Assembly: GCA_037974665.1 (NCBI GenBank)
Contig: CM075773.1
Location: 63,890,763 to 63,954,762 of the forward strand
DNA length: 64,000 bases
Source: Ehretia macrophylla
Lineage: Eukaryota > Streptophyta > Magnoliopsida > Boraginales > Ehretiaceae
Reading direction: 5' to 3'
The notes beneath the pieces were generated by a model. That model worked only from the letters and a program-made list of their open reading frames with translations, did not search any database and had not been told where the DNA came from. Position 1 is the first letter of the stretch. The number at the start of each line of letters is the position of its first letter. A program made the translations under genes and the position numbers. Positions 24,346 through 36,829 of this stretch are shown here, in pieces.

Positions 24346-24814
24346 TTTAGGCTTCATTTGTTTGCCATAAAATAACAATACTTGTGGAAAATTTTAAAGT
24401 ATACATAATAAATTTCTAAAACCAAATAATTTCGATAATTCTATAAATCATAATCGTAATAGGACAAAAATATAGAAATTTACGAAGGTAAGGATTAGAC
24501 CACTTACCTCTAAGAAGAATTAATCACTAAACTTCAAGATATCCAAGACTTTCACATGAACAAGAATGTAAATAGTGATAAAATCCAAGGTTGTGAAAAA
24601 TGTTCAAGGCTTAGGCATAATACCTGAATGTATTTCTTATGTTCCCCCCCAGGAGGCTACAACTCAAGGGAGATTGTATAGGCTACTTTAGGTTAGAAAT
24701 ACACTTATTGGCTTGGGCTCAAATAATTATTAAAAAGCCTAATCCAACAAAAGTTTAATTTTTAATCCCTAGTTCAAATAAAATAATTTAGCTAATTTAG
24801 GCCCAAAAGCATAG
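24346..24814. other. unassigned insert starting with a Harbinger-like terminus
   Basis: The first 15 bases, GGCTTCATTTGTTTG, differ at two positions from the Harbinger left end at 19666 and follow a TTA. The remaining 450 bases have no known feature and are absent from the matching locus at 54958. It could be a truncated non-autonomous element. Confidence 0.4.
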
Positions 24815-25414
24815 TTTTTGTGCGTGGCAGATTTGCAAATTTTGTCAATCAGGTTCTGAAACAATGGATAATCTTCCACTGTTTTTCCTGTGGAGCAACT
24901 TGGTTTTCACTGCATCACCCATCCATTGCAAGCCAGATCCAAGAAATGTAAGAGATATTAAAAAGTAATATCTAAAATTTCCACTCTACTTTTAATCCAA
25001 AGTAGAGCATCTAGAATTTTTCATCAATGATCAAAAGTTTGATGTCTGTTACATTGGCACCTCATATGATTTCTAACAGTTGGAACCATTGCAGATTTCA
25101 ACTGCAGCATTGATAGTTTTCAGACTGCTTAATTAGCTGCTTACTATTGTTATGAATATCCAGAATTTTAGTTTACATGTATGAAATTGCGAGTTGGAAC
25201 TTAACCGTATACCTAACCAATTGTATTATAATAACCTATCAGAATTTAAAGGGTATAAAGGTGAAAACCAAAAGCAATCCTCGAACGGTAATGAGAGGAC
25301 AATATTTACAACATAATTACATATGATAAGGAGAGTAAACCAAATGCGATAGAAACTGATTGAATAAAGAACTGCATTAATTTTATTCTCACCAGTTCAA
25401 AATTTATAGCAATC

Positions 25415-25546
25415 TAGTATTTACAATGAGGATTGTCTTCAAAACCAACCTTGTGTCTTATACAAATATTAGTCAAAAAAATTTACCATAAGGATGGTAT
25501 TTACAACGAGGATAGGTTTCAAAACCGACCTTGTGTCTTGAATAAA
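25415..25546. repeat. short tandem duplication 3' of the NAC pseudogene
   Basis: Two copies, about 80 bases apart, of a GTATTTACAAYGAGGAT...CAAAACC-ACCTTGTGTCTT phrase. The same pair is present at 59219-59350 beside the intact NAC, so the duplication predates the segmental duplication. Confidence 0.75.
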
Positions 25547-25850
25547 ATAGTTTTTGTATTTAGAAGCAGTTGGACCCTTAAAATTAGGCTGCCTACATAC
25601 TTTGACACCGATTGATATCAAAGATCAAGCTGCACGTAGTTCTACAATTTACATCGAAAATTTATATACTATAAAAGATCTATTACAAATTACAAGTCTT
25701 ACTTTCTTCATCACTGATTGTTCCTTAAGAAGCTTGACAATTTGAAGCACATTAAGAAGTTGTGGACAGATCGATCTTTATCAGCAACTGGGCTTCAATG
25801 AATCCCAAAACAATTTTGGCATGAAATTTGAAGTGTCAAGCTCTGCCGAG

Positions 25851-25988
25851 CTAAAAGAATCTGCCTCAGGGATATCTCTTAAAAATATGCCATTCATAAA
25901 GCCTTCTCCTCAGGAATGATAGAAGCAATTCTTGATCCGAAGGCATGAATAGAAAACCTTCAGGAATATGAACACTACTACTGCTCAT
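25851..25988 (-). pseudogene. NAC pseudogene with 1.2-kb internal deletion (block A)
   Basis: The first 28 or so codons from ATG at 25986-25988 (MSSSSVHIPEGFLFMPSDQE, then LLLSFL) match the intact NAC at 59655-61001 almost exactly. The sequence then jumps to the last 50 bases of that gene. About 1209 bases are missing, and the break lies in a short shared A run (CATAAA next to CAAAAGCC), as in microhomology-mediated repair. One further base is lost near the old stop. What remains is a 40-codon open frame (25866-25988) that holds only NAC subdomain A and a new 10-residue tail. The upstream region with its TATATATA box is preserved, so a transcript is possible. It cannot encode a working DNA-binding NAC domain. 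Confidence 0.88.
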
Positions 25989-26519
25989 CTTTACTATTCC
26001 TATATTATCACCAACAAATCTCACAAATCACTCTCTTGATGTCTATAATACCGCAATAACTTAACTAGGTTTTGTAATGATGAATATTGTGCGGCTAGCT
26101 AGATTGGCATACATATATATACTAGTACAACTGTAACTTGTGATGCATTAGGAAACACTATACGTACACAAGGACTCAAATTCTTACATGGGCGGTTTGT
26201 TAATTATAAGCATTTCAGAGTCCTATCTCTGATTAACTTCTTCTTGTCTAAATTCATTCATAATTTGATATGCAAAACAGTGTAGATACAACAATAGATT
26301 CAATTACATGAATGTTTACAAATTATGCATAACGAACCGAAGGGAATTTTCGGGTTTTCGATCTTAAATTCAACTGCCACACCATTACCCGCTAATACAC
26401 AAATACAAACTCACCCACACACCTAACAAATTCCCATGGCCTACACAATTCTCTGTCGACTATCTTGGTGATTTGGTTTATGATTCTAAATTTAGACCCT
26501 ATTCAATGTTTTGTTTTCT

Positions 26520-26710
26520 TGAATTATTAGTTCTATTTATTTTCTTGATTGAATTCACTATTTCATAGAGTTTTATTTTCTTGATTGAATTCACTATCTA
26601 ATACGTTTTTAACTTCTTTTTTTCTTGATTTTCAATAACTTTTATTGTTCTTTTCCTTCTTTTTTTGTGAATTTGATTAGTTGTGCGTCTTGGGTTATCA
26701 TTTGTGCCAA
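26520..26710. repeat. direct repeat 1 (block A)
   Basis: Counterpart of 7117-7311 and 61556-61748, on the left of the LINE fragment. Confidence 0.85.
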
Positions 26711-27666
26711 AAATTGCAAACTCTTTTCTCTTTGCAAAACTGCAACCCTTATATAAGGTCCTTCTTACAGTCACGAAGAATTCCCCCACCTCCTGTCAAT
26801 GTTGAGCTTGTAAAAGCCAACATCGGGTTTTCTGAACTTCACAATATTAGGCACATAAGAAGGTGGTCTTTCATAAGAACAATAGAAGGAGGCTGCCAGA
26901 TTTAAGTCTCCCTTCCAATGCCATCTCTTTAAAACAAAGTTTATCCCAAGAAGTCCAATGCAATTTTTTGGAATCAGCTCTGTCTCCCCAAAGGAATTTG
27001 TTGAAAAGTCTATCAATTTTATGAAAAACTTCCTCGGTATGAGGGATTATCTACATCAAATAACAAGGCATGGATGAGAGGATGCTCGGGACTGTTGACA
27101 ATCCTTGTCCTGTATTCCTAAGTACAAGTTTCTTAAATGAAAGAGATTTGACAATATATGGATCTACTCAGATAATTCTTTGATGTTTTCGCTTGGAATT
27201 TGTCATCAAGATGGATCACCCTTACGCGGTCAATGAACTCATACTTGCACGAAAAGGCCTAATGTCTCAAAGAGGGGAATGGCAATGGCTCCCAATCTTC
27301 TTTGTATTCTTTTTATGGGAATAAGGTTTTTAGTTCCCAACCTGTGAGCTTGTTGTTAATTTTCTGAAAAAACTCATTAAAAAGTAGACTTTTTAGCACC
27401 TTTGTAAAAGGGTACTCCAAGATATTTGAATGGAAATTGTCATTGCTTGTAACCTGAAGCACCAGCTATGATGCCAATTCTAGAGCTATGAACTTTTTTG
27501 TCCACAATTAAACCACTTTTATCTTTGTTGACTTGCTGTCCAGAAACATGTTCATAGTGATTTAGAAAATTCATCAACTTTTCGATAGCACTCTTGCTGC
27601 CATTGGAGAAGATGATTATGTCATCTGCAAATGAGAGGTGAGTAACAGAGAAAAGAGAGCCAGTCT
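26711..27666 (-). mobile_element. LINE reverse transcriptase/RNase H fragment (block A)
   Basis: Same fragment as at 7312-8372 and 61749-62809, in the same orientation and with the same internal loss of the zinc-binding stretch, so all three descend from one insertion. The FADD box and FKYLGVPL-type region are recognisable. Its left part on the element strand (DPLSPSLFI region), together with most of direct repeat 2, has been deleted at about 27665. Confidence 0.82.
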
Positions 27667-27720
27667 TTTTTCTTTTGTGAATTTGATTAGTTGTGCATCT
27701 TGGGTTACCATTTGTGCCAA
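27667..27720. repeat. direct repeat 2, truncated (block A)
   Basis: Only the last 54 bases of the 190-base direct repeat remain (TTTTGTGAATTTGATTAG through TTTGTGCCAA). Confidence 0.75.
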
Positions 27721-28235
27721 GTTATCTTGGGCAGACTGGAAATTTGGAAGATATGATTTGATGTGTGAATTATGCTTCTGCCAGTGCTGGAATTATTTTC
27801 TCAAGCGGTTTTTAATTTTGAATTGGTAACACTGTCTTCTAATTTGTTCCGTTTAAACTATCATCATCGTTTAGTCATAGTTGTCACTTTATCAATACTT
27901 AATCGGCTACAATTTGCCCATGGCTAGATTGATCTATTTCAGGTGAAGAACTAATTTAAGATTTGTCAAGAAAGTAGATTAATAGGACATTTATGAAAAT
28001 AATTTAATATTTATTAACTTTGATGTCTTTCTATATAGCACTTAATCCCTAAACTTTTCACTCTGGCTACGACAAAAATGTAGCGAAATTGACAAGACAA
28101 GTGAAAGAGCCAGCAACTGACACATGCCAAAGCTGGTCAGAATATGGACAAAGTAGGCACCAAAAAGTCCAAATTATCCTTGATATTTAGCTTTAAAAGA
28201 TGTGCAAAATGACTGGTGTGGACATATAAATAAAA

Positions 28236-28410
28236 GGATAAATATCATTGTATTCCCCTGTAAAACCTTTAGATATCTACCCGCCCCCCTGTGTTAGCAA
28301 AACTATCAAAAATTCCCCTATGATTTTTAAAAAATGACACACCACACCCCCCCCTCCGTCTCTTTTAAACTAACGCCGTTAAAAAATTTAGTAAAATGAC
28401 ATTTTTACCT
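28236..28410. repeat. MITE-like terminus (block A)
   Basis: Copy of the sequence at 9080-9240 with an extra stretch of about 45 bases, including ACACCACACCCCCCCC, so copies A and C differ by an insertion or deletion. Confidence 0.35.
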
Positions 28411-28496
28411 TAATATTATACATTTTTTTCTCTTCTTTATTCTCTCTCCTCCCATTCGTTTCATCCGAAAAAAAAAAAAAAAAAATCATCTTCCTC

Positions 28497-28640
28497 ACCT
28501 CACACCCCTTAACCCCCCACCCCACACCCCGTTAGCCACCCTCTACCCTCCACCCTACCTCCCATCAGCTTCACCGAACCCACCCCCTCCCACTTCAGCA
28601 TTCCCATCCCCCCATCCCACCCCACCCCCCATGTCAGCAC
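28497..28640. repeat. C-rich tract (block A)
   Basis: Matches 9300-9530 and 63745-63965 but has lost the regular CCCCATA array. Four C runs at 28505-28530 still give a possible quadruplex on the minus strand. Confidence 0.8.
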
Positions 28641-28762
28641 CCCCAACCCCTTCCTAGAAGTCAGTTCGAACACGACAAAAATCAGATAGAGTCTCCTCTG
28701 TATTACGGACATTCTAACACCTGTACAATTATGCTCAAAGCCTACAACAAATACACAAGACA

Positions 28763-31700
28763 ACTTCTTGAAACTCTGTTTATGCATATCATGTTAAACA
28801 CAACATTTTTCCATAATAAGTCTATGCAAACCTCGCAACATTTACAATTCCAAGTCCAAAAGTAAGCTAAACGTGTAGTTACATTTTCAAAGTAGTTCAT
28901 AAACTTACACCTAGCTTATTTAATTTCTACAAGTCAAAAGCTATGATCCAACATGTGCACAATGAAACTTTGTTGCAAAACAAGCTATACAACTTGCAAA
29001 ACATCATAATCCACATTCCTAGATCACAGCCAAAACACATACCAACCTTTTAAGCAAACAAGCAAATTATCTTCAATCTTCTTCTTGAGGGGCTACTTCG
29101 GCTTCACCTGAAATTGTTGAATAAATGGCGTGATCAACCACTAGCTCAGTGAGGGGGGTACGGGGAGGCTTTTGAAAGCCTTTTCATGATGCACATATGC
29201 CATGTAACATGTATCAAAGCAATAAATATACATTAAGTAGGCATTAGACAATAACAAGAAGCATGAAAGCACTCAATCAAGTAATATAAAACTATATAAA
29301 CACACAAGTAAAGGATACGAATTCATTCCAACCTTATCACTCCCACTTCTTTGCTCCTTTGCGATTGCGATGTAGATAATCCTTTATATCACTTGTAGGT
29401 ATACTCCGGATGTACCTCAAAATCCTATGACCCAACACCATAAGGCCTTTACCGACCAAGCGAGTGAGGGAATAGGTCGCGAAGGTCATGTAATCACTAG
29501 CAAACCCGCTGCCACCTAGTGGAGACACAACACAACCGTGTCTCGATAAAAGGTTGGAACCTTACGATATCACGCATTCAATCATTAAAACATTCATTCA
29601 ATGAGCACTTAAAATGAGAGGACAACAAAGTAGGTTGCCCCTCTCGCATTAGAATAAGCGATATCACTCTATAAGCATTAATAACCAAAGCACAAACACG
29701 TATGAAATTTTATCCACTTAAGCATTCCTTTAAGACATTCACTTGCATACACATATATTTTACCCATTTTCCAATAGCTAGAAGCTTGCTCGTGAGTACC
29801 GTTAAGTTCATTTAGTAACAATTTAAGCATCCAATTAACTAGCAACACAAAGAAAGTAACATTCCACTTGAAATCCAAAGCTAGAAAATGCTGGAAAATA
29901 TTGGAAAATGCTGAAAAATACTGTTCAGCCAAACCACCCCAAAAAGGCTAAAATTTTGACCTTTTAAGCCTTATTTGCATGAATTTATATATATGTAGGT
30001 GTTGAGCAATTCGATTGAGCCAAGAATAATCATTCACGCATTTTATCAAACACATAAACTACATATTAAGCAACATACTACACAACTAGATCATTCACAT
30101 AAAATTCTAATTACCAAGAGTTATAATACACAAATTCTTGCAATAAACATTCTAGAACATGATTCCATAGCTAAGTCTTCCATACCATAATATAACTATA
30201 ACCTACATATTAAACAACATACAAAATTTCTAACTTTCTAAAGCATTGTGCACAAGTTCTTTGCATTGATCATGTTAATATGAAATTTCATTGCTTAAAC
30301 CATCATTTCCTAGCATTCACATAAACTTACCACTCTTTAAACTACAAGAAAATACACAAATACATGAACCCCTCGCCTTATTCTTGTAGAGAAAGAGCAA
30401 AAGAGCTAGAAATTGAGCTAGAAAACAAGATTTCCCTTATTTTTCTTCTTTTTCCTTCTCTCTTCTTCCCTCACGGTTTTGCCCTAGTTGTTTACTTTCT
30501 TTTTTTTTTTCTCTTATAATCGATATCTCACATCTCTCTCTTATCTTCTTTTTATTTCTTTTATTTTGTTAGATTTTATGACTTTGTTTGACTTAGATAG
30601 ACAGTTCTAGTATTGCCACATGTTAATTGCTAGCTTAAAATAGCTTATGTACCATAATGCCCTTATTATGCTAATTACTTTGTATTCTACTTTTTAATTA
30701 TCATTAACTCTACTTACTTTAAATGTATTGTAGGCACATAATGATTCAAATAACAAGAACAAGCCAATTAAATGCAAAAAGTAGATGCACCTTAATTAAA
30801 TATTTATTATTATCGGGTTCGGGATACACATCCTCTCCCCCTTAAAATAATTTTGTCACCAAAATTCTTACTTGATTCTCGAAACTACTCGGGGTGTTGT
30901 TGTTTTATTTGATCTCGCCTCTCCCAAATAGCCTCTTCTATACCATGGTGATTCCACAAGACTTTGACCATCAGAATCATCTTTGTACGCAACTCCTGAA
31001 CTTTCTGATCTAGAATACAAATAGGATTCTTCTTATAAGACAAGTTTTCATTAAGCTGTAATGGCTCTGGCTCAAGCACATGAGACGGATCAGGATGATA
31101 CTTTCTTAACATGGACCCATGAAACACATCATGAAGTTTCGAAAGACTAGGAGGCAATGCCAAGTGATAAGCCAACTTACCAACCCTTACAATGATTTCA
31201 AAAGGCCCAACATATCTCAAACTCAGCTTTTCCACTTTTACTATGTTGCACAAAACCCTTATAGGGAGATATTTTTAAGAAAACTTGATCACCTACCTCA
31301 AATTCCATGTCCCGCCTATGCTTTTCAGCATAACTCTTCTGCCTGCTTTAAGCAGTAAGCCTCCTTCGACGGATGAGATGCACATTTTCAATCATCTCCA
31401 GAAGTTCAGGCAACAAGGTTAGATCAATGATTTTCATTTCCCCAACTTTATCCCAATATAAAGGAGGCCGAAATTTACGTCCATACAAAGCCTCATACGG
31501 AGCCATGTCAATAGGAGATTGATAACTGTTGTTATATGTGAACTTCGCTAGAGGTAGATGTTTCTCCCAACTCTTTTTGAAATCTAATACACAAGCCCTC
31601 AGCATATCCTTTAATATTCAGATAGTTCTCTCTGATTTCTCATCAGTCTGAAGATGATAAGTTGTGCTGAAACTCAATTTAATGCCCAACAATACCTGCA

Positions 31701-33478
31701 ACCGCTGTCAGAATTGAGACGTGAATCGAGGATCTCTATCTGGTACAATACTCGCCGACACTCCATGTAGTTTCACAATATTTGCAACATACAGATCTGC
31801 TAGTTTCTCAAGACCGTCATGCTTATTCATTGGGATAAAGTGAGCAGTCTTTGTTAGCCTGTCTACCACAACCCATACAACATCAAAACCTTTCATTGTC
31901 CTTGGAAAATCTGTAACGAAATCAATTGTAACATGGTCCCATTTCTATCTAGGAATGGCCAAAGGTTGTAACAGACTTGCTGGTCGCTGGTATTCTGCTT
32001 TAACTTGCTAACAAGTCAAGCATCAGGATACAAACTCGACAATCTCCTTTTTCATATTGTTCCACCAATAGTGATGCTTCAGATCCCGATACATTTTAGT
32101 ATCACCTGGGTAAATGGTATATTTAGTATTATGAGCCTTATCAATGATCTCCTTTTTCAAGTTTTGATAATTAGGGACATAAACCCTGTTTTTGAAGCGC
32201 ATAATACCATCATGGTGCACTTTAAAATCTGACTCTCCCAATTTGATTCGATCTTTGATTTTCTGAAGTTGTGGATCATTCTGCTGGGCTTCACGAATCT
32301 GAGACAATAACAAGGGCTGAACTTGTAAATTTGCAAATAGAATCCCGGCTTGAGTAGTTTCTGGCTTCCACAAACTGATATTCTCTACTAATTCCTAACT
32401 CTTAATTATCATACTTGCAATGCTTGCTTTTCGGTTAAGTGCATCAGTAACAACATTAGCTTTTCCCGACAAGTAATTAATGGCACAATTATAGTCATCC
32501 AGTAGCTCCATCCAACGCCTTTGCCTCATATTCAGTTCTTTATGCGAAAATAGTTATTTTAAACTCTCGTGATTAGTATATATCTCAAATATGTTACCCC
32601 ATAAATAATGGCGCCATTTTTTAGTGCGAACACAATAGCAACCAATTATAGATTATGAGTAGGATAATTGCCCTCATATGGTTTCAATTTCTAGGGAGGC
32701 ATAGACGATTACCCTACCATTCTGCATCAATACGTAGCCAAACCTTCTTTCGAAGCATCGCTGTAAATCACAAAGTTTTTATTTCCCTCGGGCAATGCGA
32801 GAATAGGAGCTGTAGTTAATCTTTTCTTCAATTCTTGAAAACTACTCTCATATTTATCATCTCATATAAAACTGGTCCTTTTCAGAGTAAGCTTGGTGAT
32901 CAAAGGGCATGCAATCTTGGAAAAATCTTAAACGAATCTGCTATACTACCCAGTTAAGCCAAGAAAACTATGCACCTCGGTCATATTCTTGGGTCTCTTC
33001 CAGGACAAGACTACTTTAATCTTTGCAAGATCTACTGCAATACTCTACTGAGAAATAATATGGCCCAAAAAAGCAACTTGTTACAACCAGAATTCACATT
33101 TATTAAATTTGGCATATAATTGATGTTGTTGAAGTTTCTGTAAAACCAAATGTAGATGTTGTTCATGCTCAAACTCAGTTTTAGAATATACAAGTATATC
33201 ATCATTGAATATTACCACAAACTAATCTAAGTATGGTCAGAATACCCAATGCATAAGATCTATGAAAGCATCTTGAGCATTAGTCAACCCAAAAGGCATC
33301 ACAATAAACTCATAATGTACATATCTAGTTCGAAATGCAGTTTTTGGTACATCTTCCATGCGAATCCGGAGTTGATAATACCCCTGTCTCAAATCAAATT
33401 TGGAATATATCCTCCCCCCCTTGTCATAGATCAAACAACTCCTCAATAAGAGATAAATGATATTTGTTTTTAATTGTT
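28763..33478 (-). mobile_element. Ty3/gypsy Tekay/Del-like element, 3' half only
   Basis: Same family and orientation as 9634-17937. The 3' LTR is at 28763-30830, bounded on the right by a polypurine tract (30831-30847). Then come, in reverse order, the integrase C-terminal region (about 30885-31253), integrase core, RNase H and part of reverse transcriptase, stopping at about 33478. Gag, protease and the 5' LTR are absent. The break joins it directly to block D. It is a fossil with several breaks. Since block A plus LTR plus pol matches block C plus LTR plus pol, this copy probably arose by duplication and not by a separate insertion. Confidence 0.88.
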
Positions 33479-34206
33479 ACTCAAATTCTTACATGGGCGG
33501 TTTGTTAATTATAAGCATTTCGGAGTCCTATCTCTGATTAACTTCTTCTTGTCTAAATTCATTCATAATTTGATATGCAAAACAATGAAGAAATAACAAC
33601 ATATTCAATTACATGAATGTTTACAAATTATGCATAACAAACCGGTGGGCATTTTCGGGTTTTCGATCTTAAATTCAATTGCCACACCATTACCCGCTAA
33701 TACACAAATATAAACTTACCCACGCACCTAACAAATTTCCATGGCCTACACAATTCTCTGTCAACTATCTTGGTGATTTGGTTTATGTATCTAAATTTAG
33801 ACCCTATTCTATGTTTTGTTTTCTTGAATTATTAGTTCTATTTATTTTCTTGATTGAATTCACTATTTGATAGAGTTTTATTTTCTTGATTGAATTCACT
33901 ATGTGATACGTTATTAACTTTTTTTTTCTTGATTTTCAATAACTTTTATTGTTCTTTTCCTTCTTTTTTTTTGTGAATTTGATTAGCTGTGCATCTTGGG
34001 TTACCATTTGTGCCAAAAATTGCAAATTCTTTTCTCTTTGCAAAACTGCAATTCTTTTATAAGAGCCAAAATTTCAGTTTTAAAAGTATTTTGCTGGCCC
34101 AATTGAACAAAGAAACCAAATATAAGGTGGTCTTTCATACGAACAATAGAAGGAGGTTGCCAAATTTAAGTCTCCCTTCTATTGCCATCTCTTTAAAAGA
34201 TTAGCT
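33479..34206. repeat. duplicated block D: NAC upstream region, direct repeat and LINE edge
   Basis: From CTCAAATTCTTACATGGGCGG onward this matches 26171-26760 (A) and 61210-61800 (B), which lie just upstream of NAC. It includes one direct repeat (33825-34016) and then LINE sequence. No NAC coding sequence is present. The left junction is fused to the truncated Ty3 element. Confidence 0.85.
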
Positions 34207-34410
34207 TGAAACAGTTGTGCTATGAGTCTCCTCACATGCCAGATAATTCTAGAGTGAAAGCCCAAATTCTTATACTTGGCATCATTTCTCTCTACCCAAA
34301 TAAAACTCCTAACAAATCTCCCCATTTTCATATGTGAACTCCAATTAGGCCTTAACTCCCCTTGATCTACATTCATCGCTGATGAATTCATCTTTATCAC
34401 TCTCATAAGT
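34017..34410 (-). mobile_element. LINE fragment with the zinc-binding/RNase H linker (block D)
   Basis: On the minus strand, from about 34406, the frame reads through FIWVERNDAKYKNLGFHSR and IIWHVRRLIAQLF to KRWQ, the linker between RT and RNase H of plant LINEs, then into the RNase H region shared with the other blocks. This linker is what blocks A, B and C have lost, so D keeps an earlier state of the same insertion at this point. Confidence 0.7.
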
Positions 34411-34454
34411 TATTTAGATCTTCTTTTGCACCTTAGCTACTACCATGCTAGCCC

Positions 34455-34551
34455 AGTAGCTCTTCCTTGTGCATCCTAGATCAATCATGCACCCTATCTA
34501 CTATGATGTCAGCTCTAGTAGCTCTTCCCCGTGCACCCTAGATCAATCATG
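34455..34551. repeat. 62-bp tandem duplication
   Basis: Two units sharing AGTAGCTCTTCC and CCTAGATCAATCATG, 62 bases apart. No gene is seen in 34411-34610. Confidence 0.75.
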
Positions 34552-34844
34552 AGGCTTTATGATCTTACTCTTGTACGAGCTCACTTACAATCACCTAGAT
34601 CAACCAAGGCTTGGAGGGATCTTTACGCATATTATTAAGAAGGAATATGATTTATCATGTTTTGGGTTATATCAGTGGTAGGTTAAGCTTTAACTTGAAG
34701 GTTTTGGGTTAAATAGATTTGCCATGAAGATAATTATGAATGCTTTACTCGAACGTATTCCTTTGTCTAACCACGAAAGTAATGTATTTCCTTGGGATTG
34801 GAGTATGTAAGTTTCGAGGATAAATTTTTTTTAGGGAGGAAGGC

Positions 34845-36814
34845 TGTAACGAACTATAATTTTGGTAGTTAGACTAACCCAGATATAAGTAGATATAATT
34901 ATATAACTAGGCTGATTTATTGGCAAGTAAAATCCTAGTTGGATTTGGATTTATGATTATTATTTTTTGAAAATGCTTAACTAAGGGCCCAGCCTTATTA
35001 CTTAATTCCTAATCCTAGATTTATCATATAAATATTCTCCATCTCCTATTGCCTCCTGAGAAAGAGAATTTTTTTTTTTGTAGTGATATGGACTTTCGCC
35101 TTAGCGGATTTCCTTGGCATCGTTATTGATGTGTACCCACACATCTAGAATTGTAATTGGCTTGAAGGGTTCATGGATTTCTAGATTTCATAACATGCAA
35201 TAGAAAGAGGTAAGTAGGAAGTCCCTCCTCGATAGTAGTACCCTTTTGATTTTTATGAAATATGTTTTATTATGTCTATGGGTGGATACGAATTACCAAT
35301 CTATTTTGCATCTATCAAAATTGTTAAATTTATTAATTTTTTTTGTTCGAACTTACTGAGATGCCTTATGATTTTTTGTTAATTTATTATTTTGCTATCT
35401 ATCTTGTAAATATTATAAATTTACTTATTAAGCCACTTATTTTTTCTATTTAAACTTGTATGTTAATCCTTTAGTTTATTTCATGCACTATGGCTTCTTA
35501 AATTTTGATATGTACACATTGATTTTTTTTATTAGTATATAGTATGTATTTGCCAAAAAAAAGAGAGTAAAACAAGTAAAAGTATTTTATAGTTTCAAAT
35601 AAAAAGAAAAAAAAATCTTATAATGTCACCATATGAACAGTGATGTTACTGTTCATACAGTGACATTCTCACCAATGAACTTTGGCCATCGGTTCACTAA
35701 AGGAATAAAAAAAAAAGTCAGTGACAATTAAAACATTACAAATTCTCTAAAGTGTTCTTTTAATTACACTTTTGTCTTTGCATGGTTTTGTTTTAAATTT
35801 TTTTAAATTGTTTTAAATATATTCTCGAGTGAATTCTTAAATTGTTTTCCTAAAGTTCTTAAGGATATTATATAGCTACAAAAGTTTGGAAGTTTAAAAC
35901 AAAACTTGGGATCTAAACGTTTTAGCGTATTTGTACCATATAATTTATGAACGGTTTTTCTTTGACACCGATATGAATCATGTATCATAATGAATTTAAA
36001 CCCTTGTGTCATTTATTTCGAGACCGTGCTTTTGTGCCCTTTGTTGGTGGAGATTGTACACCAACATATCATGGAATAGTGGACTATCATTTCGTAAGGG
36101 ACTCCCGCTTGCTTTTGGTGGTATATGCGATAACAAATCGCTTTTTGAGACTGTGCTACCAGTATGTAGCCTCGGCCATTGTATTGTTGGATCCACTATT
36201 GGTACTATTGGGTTTCATTTTTGTTATGATGCTATGTTAATTAATTTCATTATTCGCATAACTGATATTGATGAGTATGGCATTTCTCTAGACTTTGAAA
36301 ATTTTGTTTTTTTTTTGGTAGATTATATCCTATTGTTTATCAATTTAAATATCGTATGTTTTTGTATAGTACAGTTTCATTTTTGAGTGTTTTACTATTT
36401 ACTGAGATTCATATCTCATTTTTGTATTTCTATTTTCAAAATTTGTTTTTGCAGATCTTAAGGAATAAGCACTGTAGTCGGGATTCGGGTAGATAACCAC
36501 ATTGAGGACACCAGATTTCAGTTTACGTGTCTATGAACGCCTTGTAGTTTTTGTCATTCCTTTGAGCTATTATCAATTTTATTGTAGTCAAATTAGGTTC
36601 CAGTATGAAAATTGTTGCCTTTGGAGACTTATCTAGATTTGACTTTGGGACTTTCAACATGTGTTATGATATTACTGTTTAGATGCTCTGGGATTGCTGT
36701 ATTTGTTATGGTTTTCATGAACTGCTTAGTTGCCTTGCGAGTTTCGGAAGTTGATCTTCTAAGGTTCGCAGCGGTCTCGTCCGTAAATTTGTTTAGCAAA
36801 TTGGGGCCGTGATA
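34845..36814 (+). repeat. LTR 1 of the plus-strand element
   Basis: About 1.97 kb, starting TGTAACGA and ending GTGATA; aligns throughout with 43073-45002. A short palindrome at 35622-35667 lies in its promoter part. Confidence 0.85.
35622..35667. promoter_or_regulatory. palindrome in LTR 1 (TGAACAGT...ACTGTTCA)
   Basis: Arms ATGTCAC and ATGAACAGT are mirrored by ACTGTTCAT and GTGACAT. The centre is GTGATGTTAC here, while LTR 2 has the symmetric GTGACGTCAC. A bZIP/TGA-factor role is inferred from the LTR 2 version. Confidence 0.55.
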
Positions 36815-36817
36815 GAG

Positions 36818-36829
36818 TAGTATCAGAGC
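36818..36829 (+). other. primer-binding site, initiator tRNA-Met type
   Basis: TAGTATCAGAGC sits four bases after the LTR end and differs at one position from the usual TGGTATCAGAGC. Confidence 0.8.

Larger units (their letters stand above)
24815..28762. repeat. duplicated block A (deleted NAC, LINE, C-rich tract)
   Basis: Aligns with 57905-64000 (block B) apart from three losses: about 720 bases equivalent to 58343-59060, the NAC interior, and about 260 bases near 27665. It is more diverged from B than block C is. Its left part (24815-25260, equivalent to 57905-58340) lies on the 3' side of NAC; a faint PKQSFYAW...ETKRIIFHCF reading in block B at 57880-58000 could be a LINE zinc-finger remnant. 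Confidence 0.88.

Noticed and set aside
35980-36386. Overlapping frames repeated at 44154-44509 considered as a paired small-gene family
   Set aside because: They occupy the same position in the two LTRs of one element and exist in several overlapping frames on both strands.
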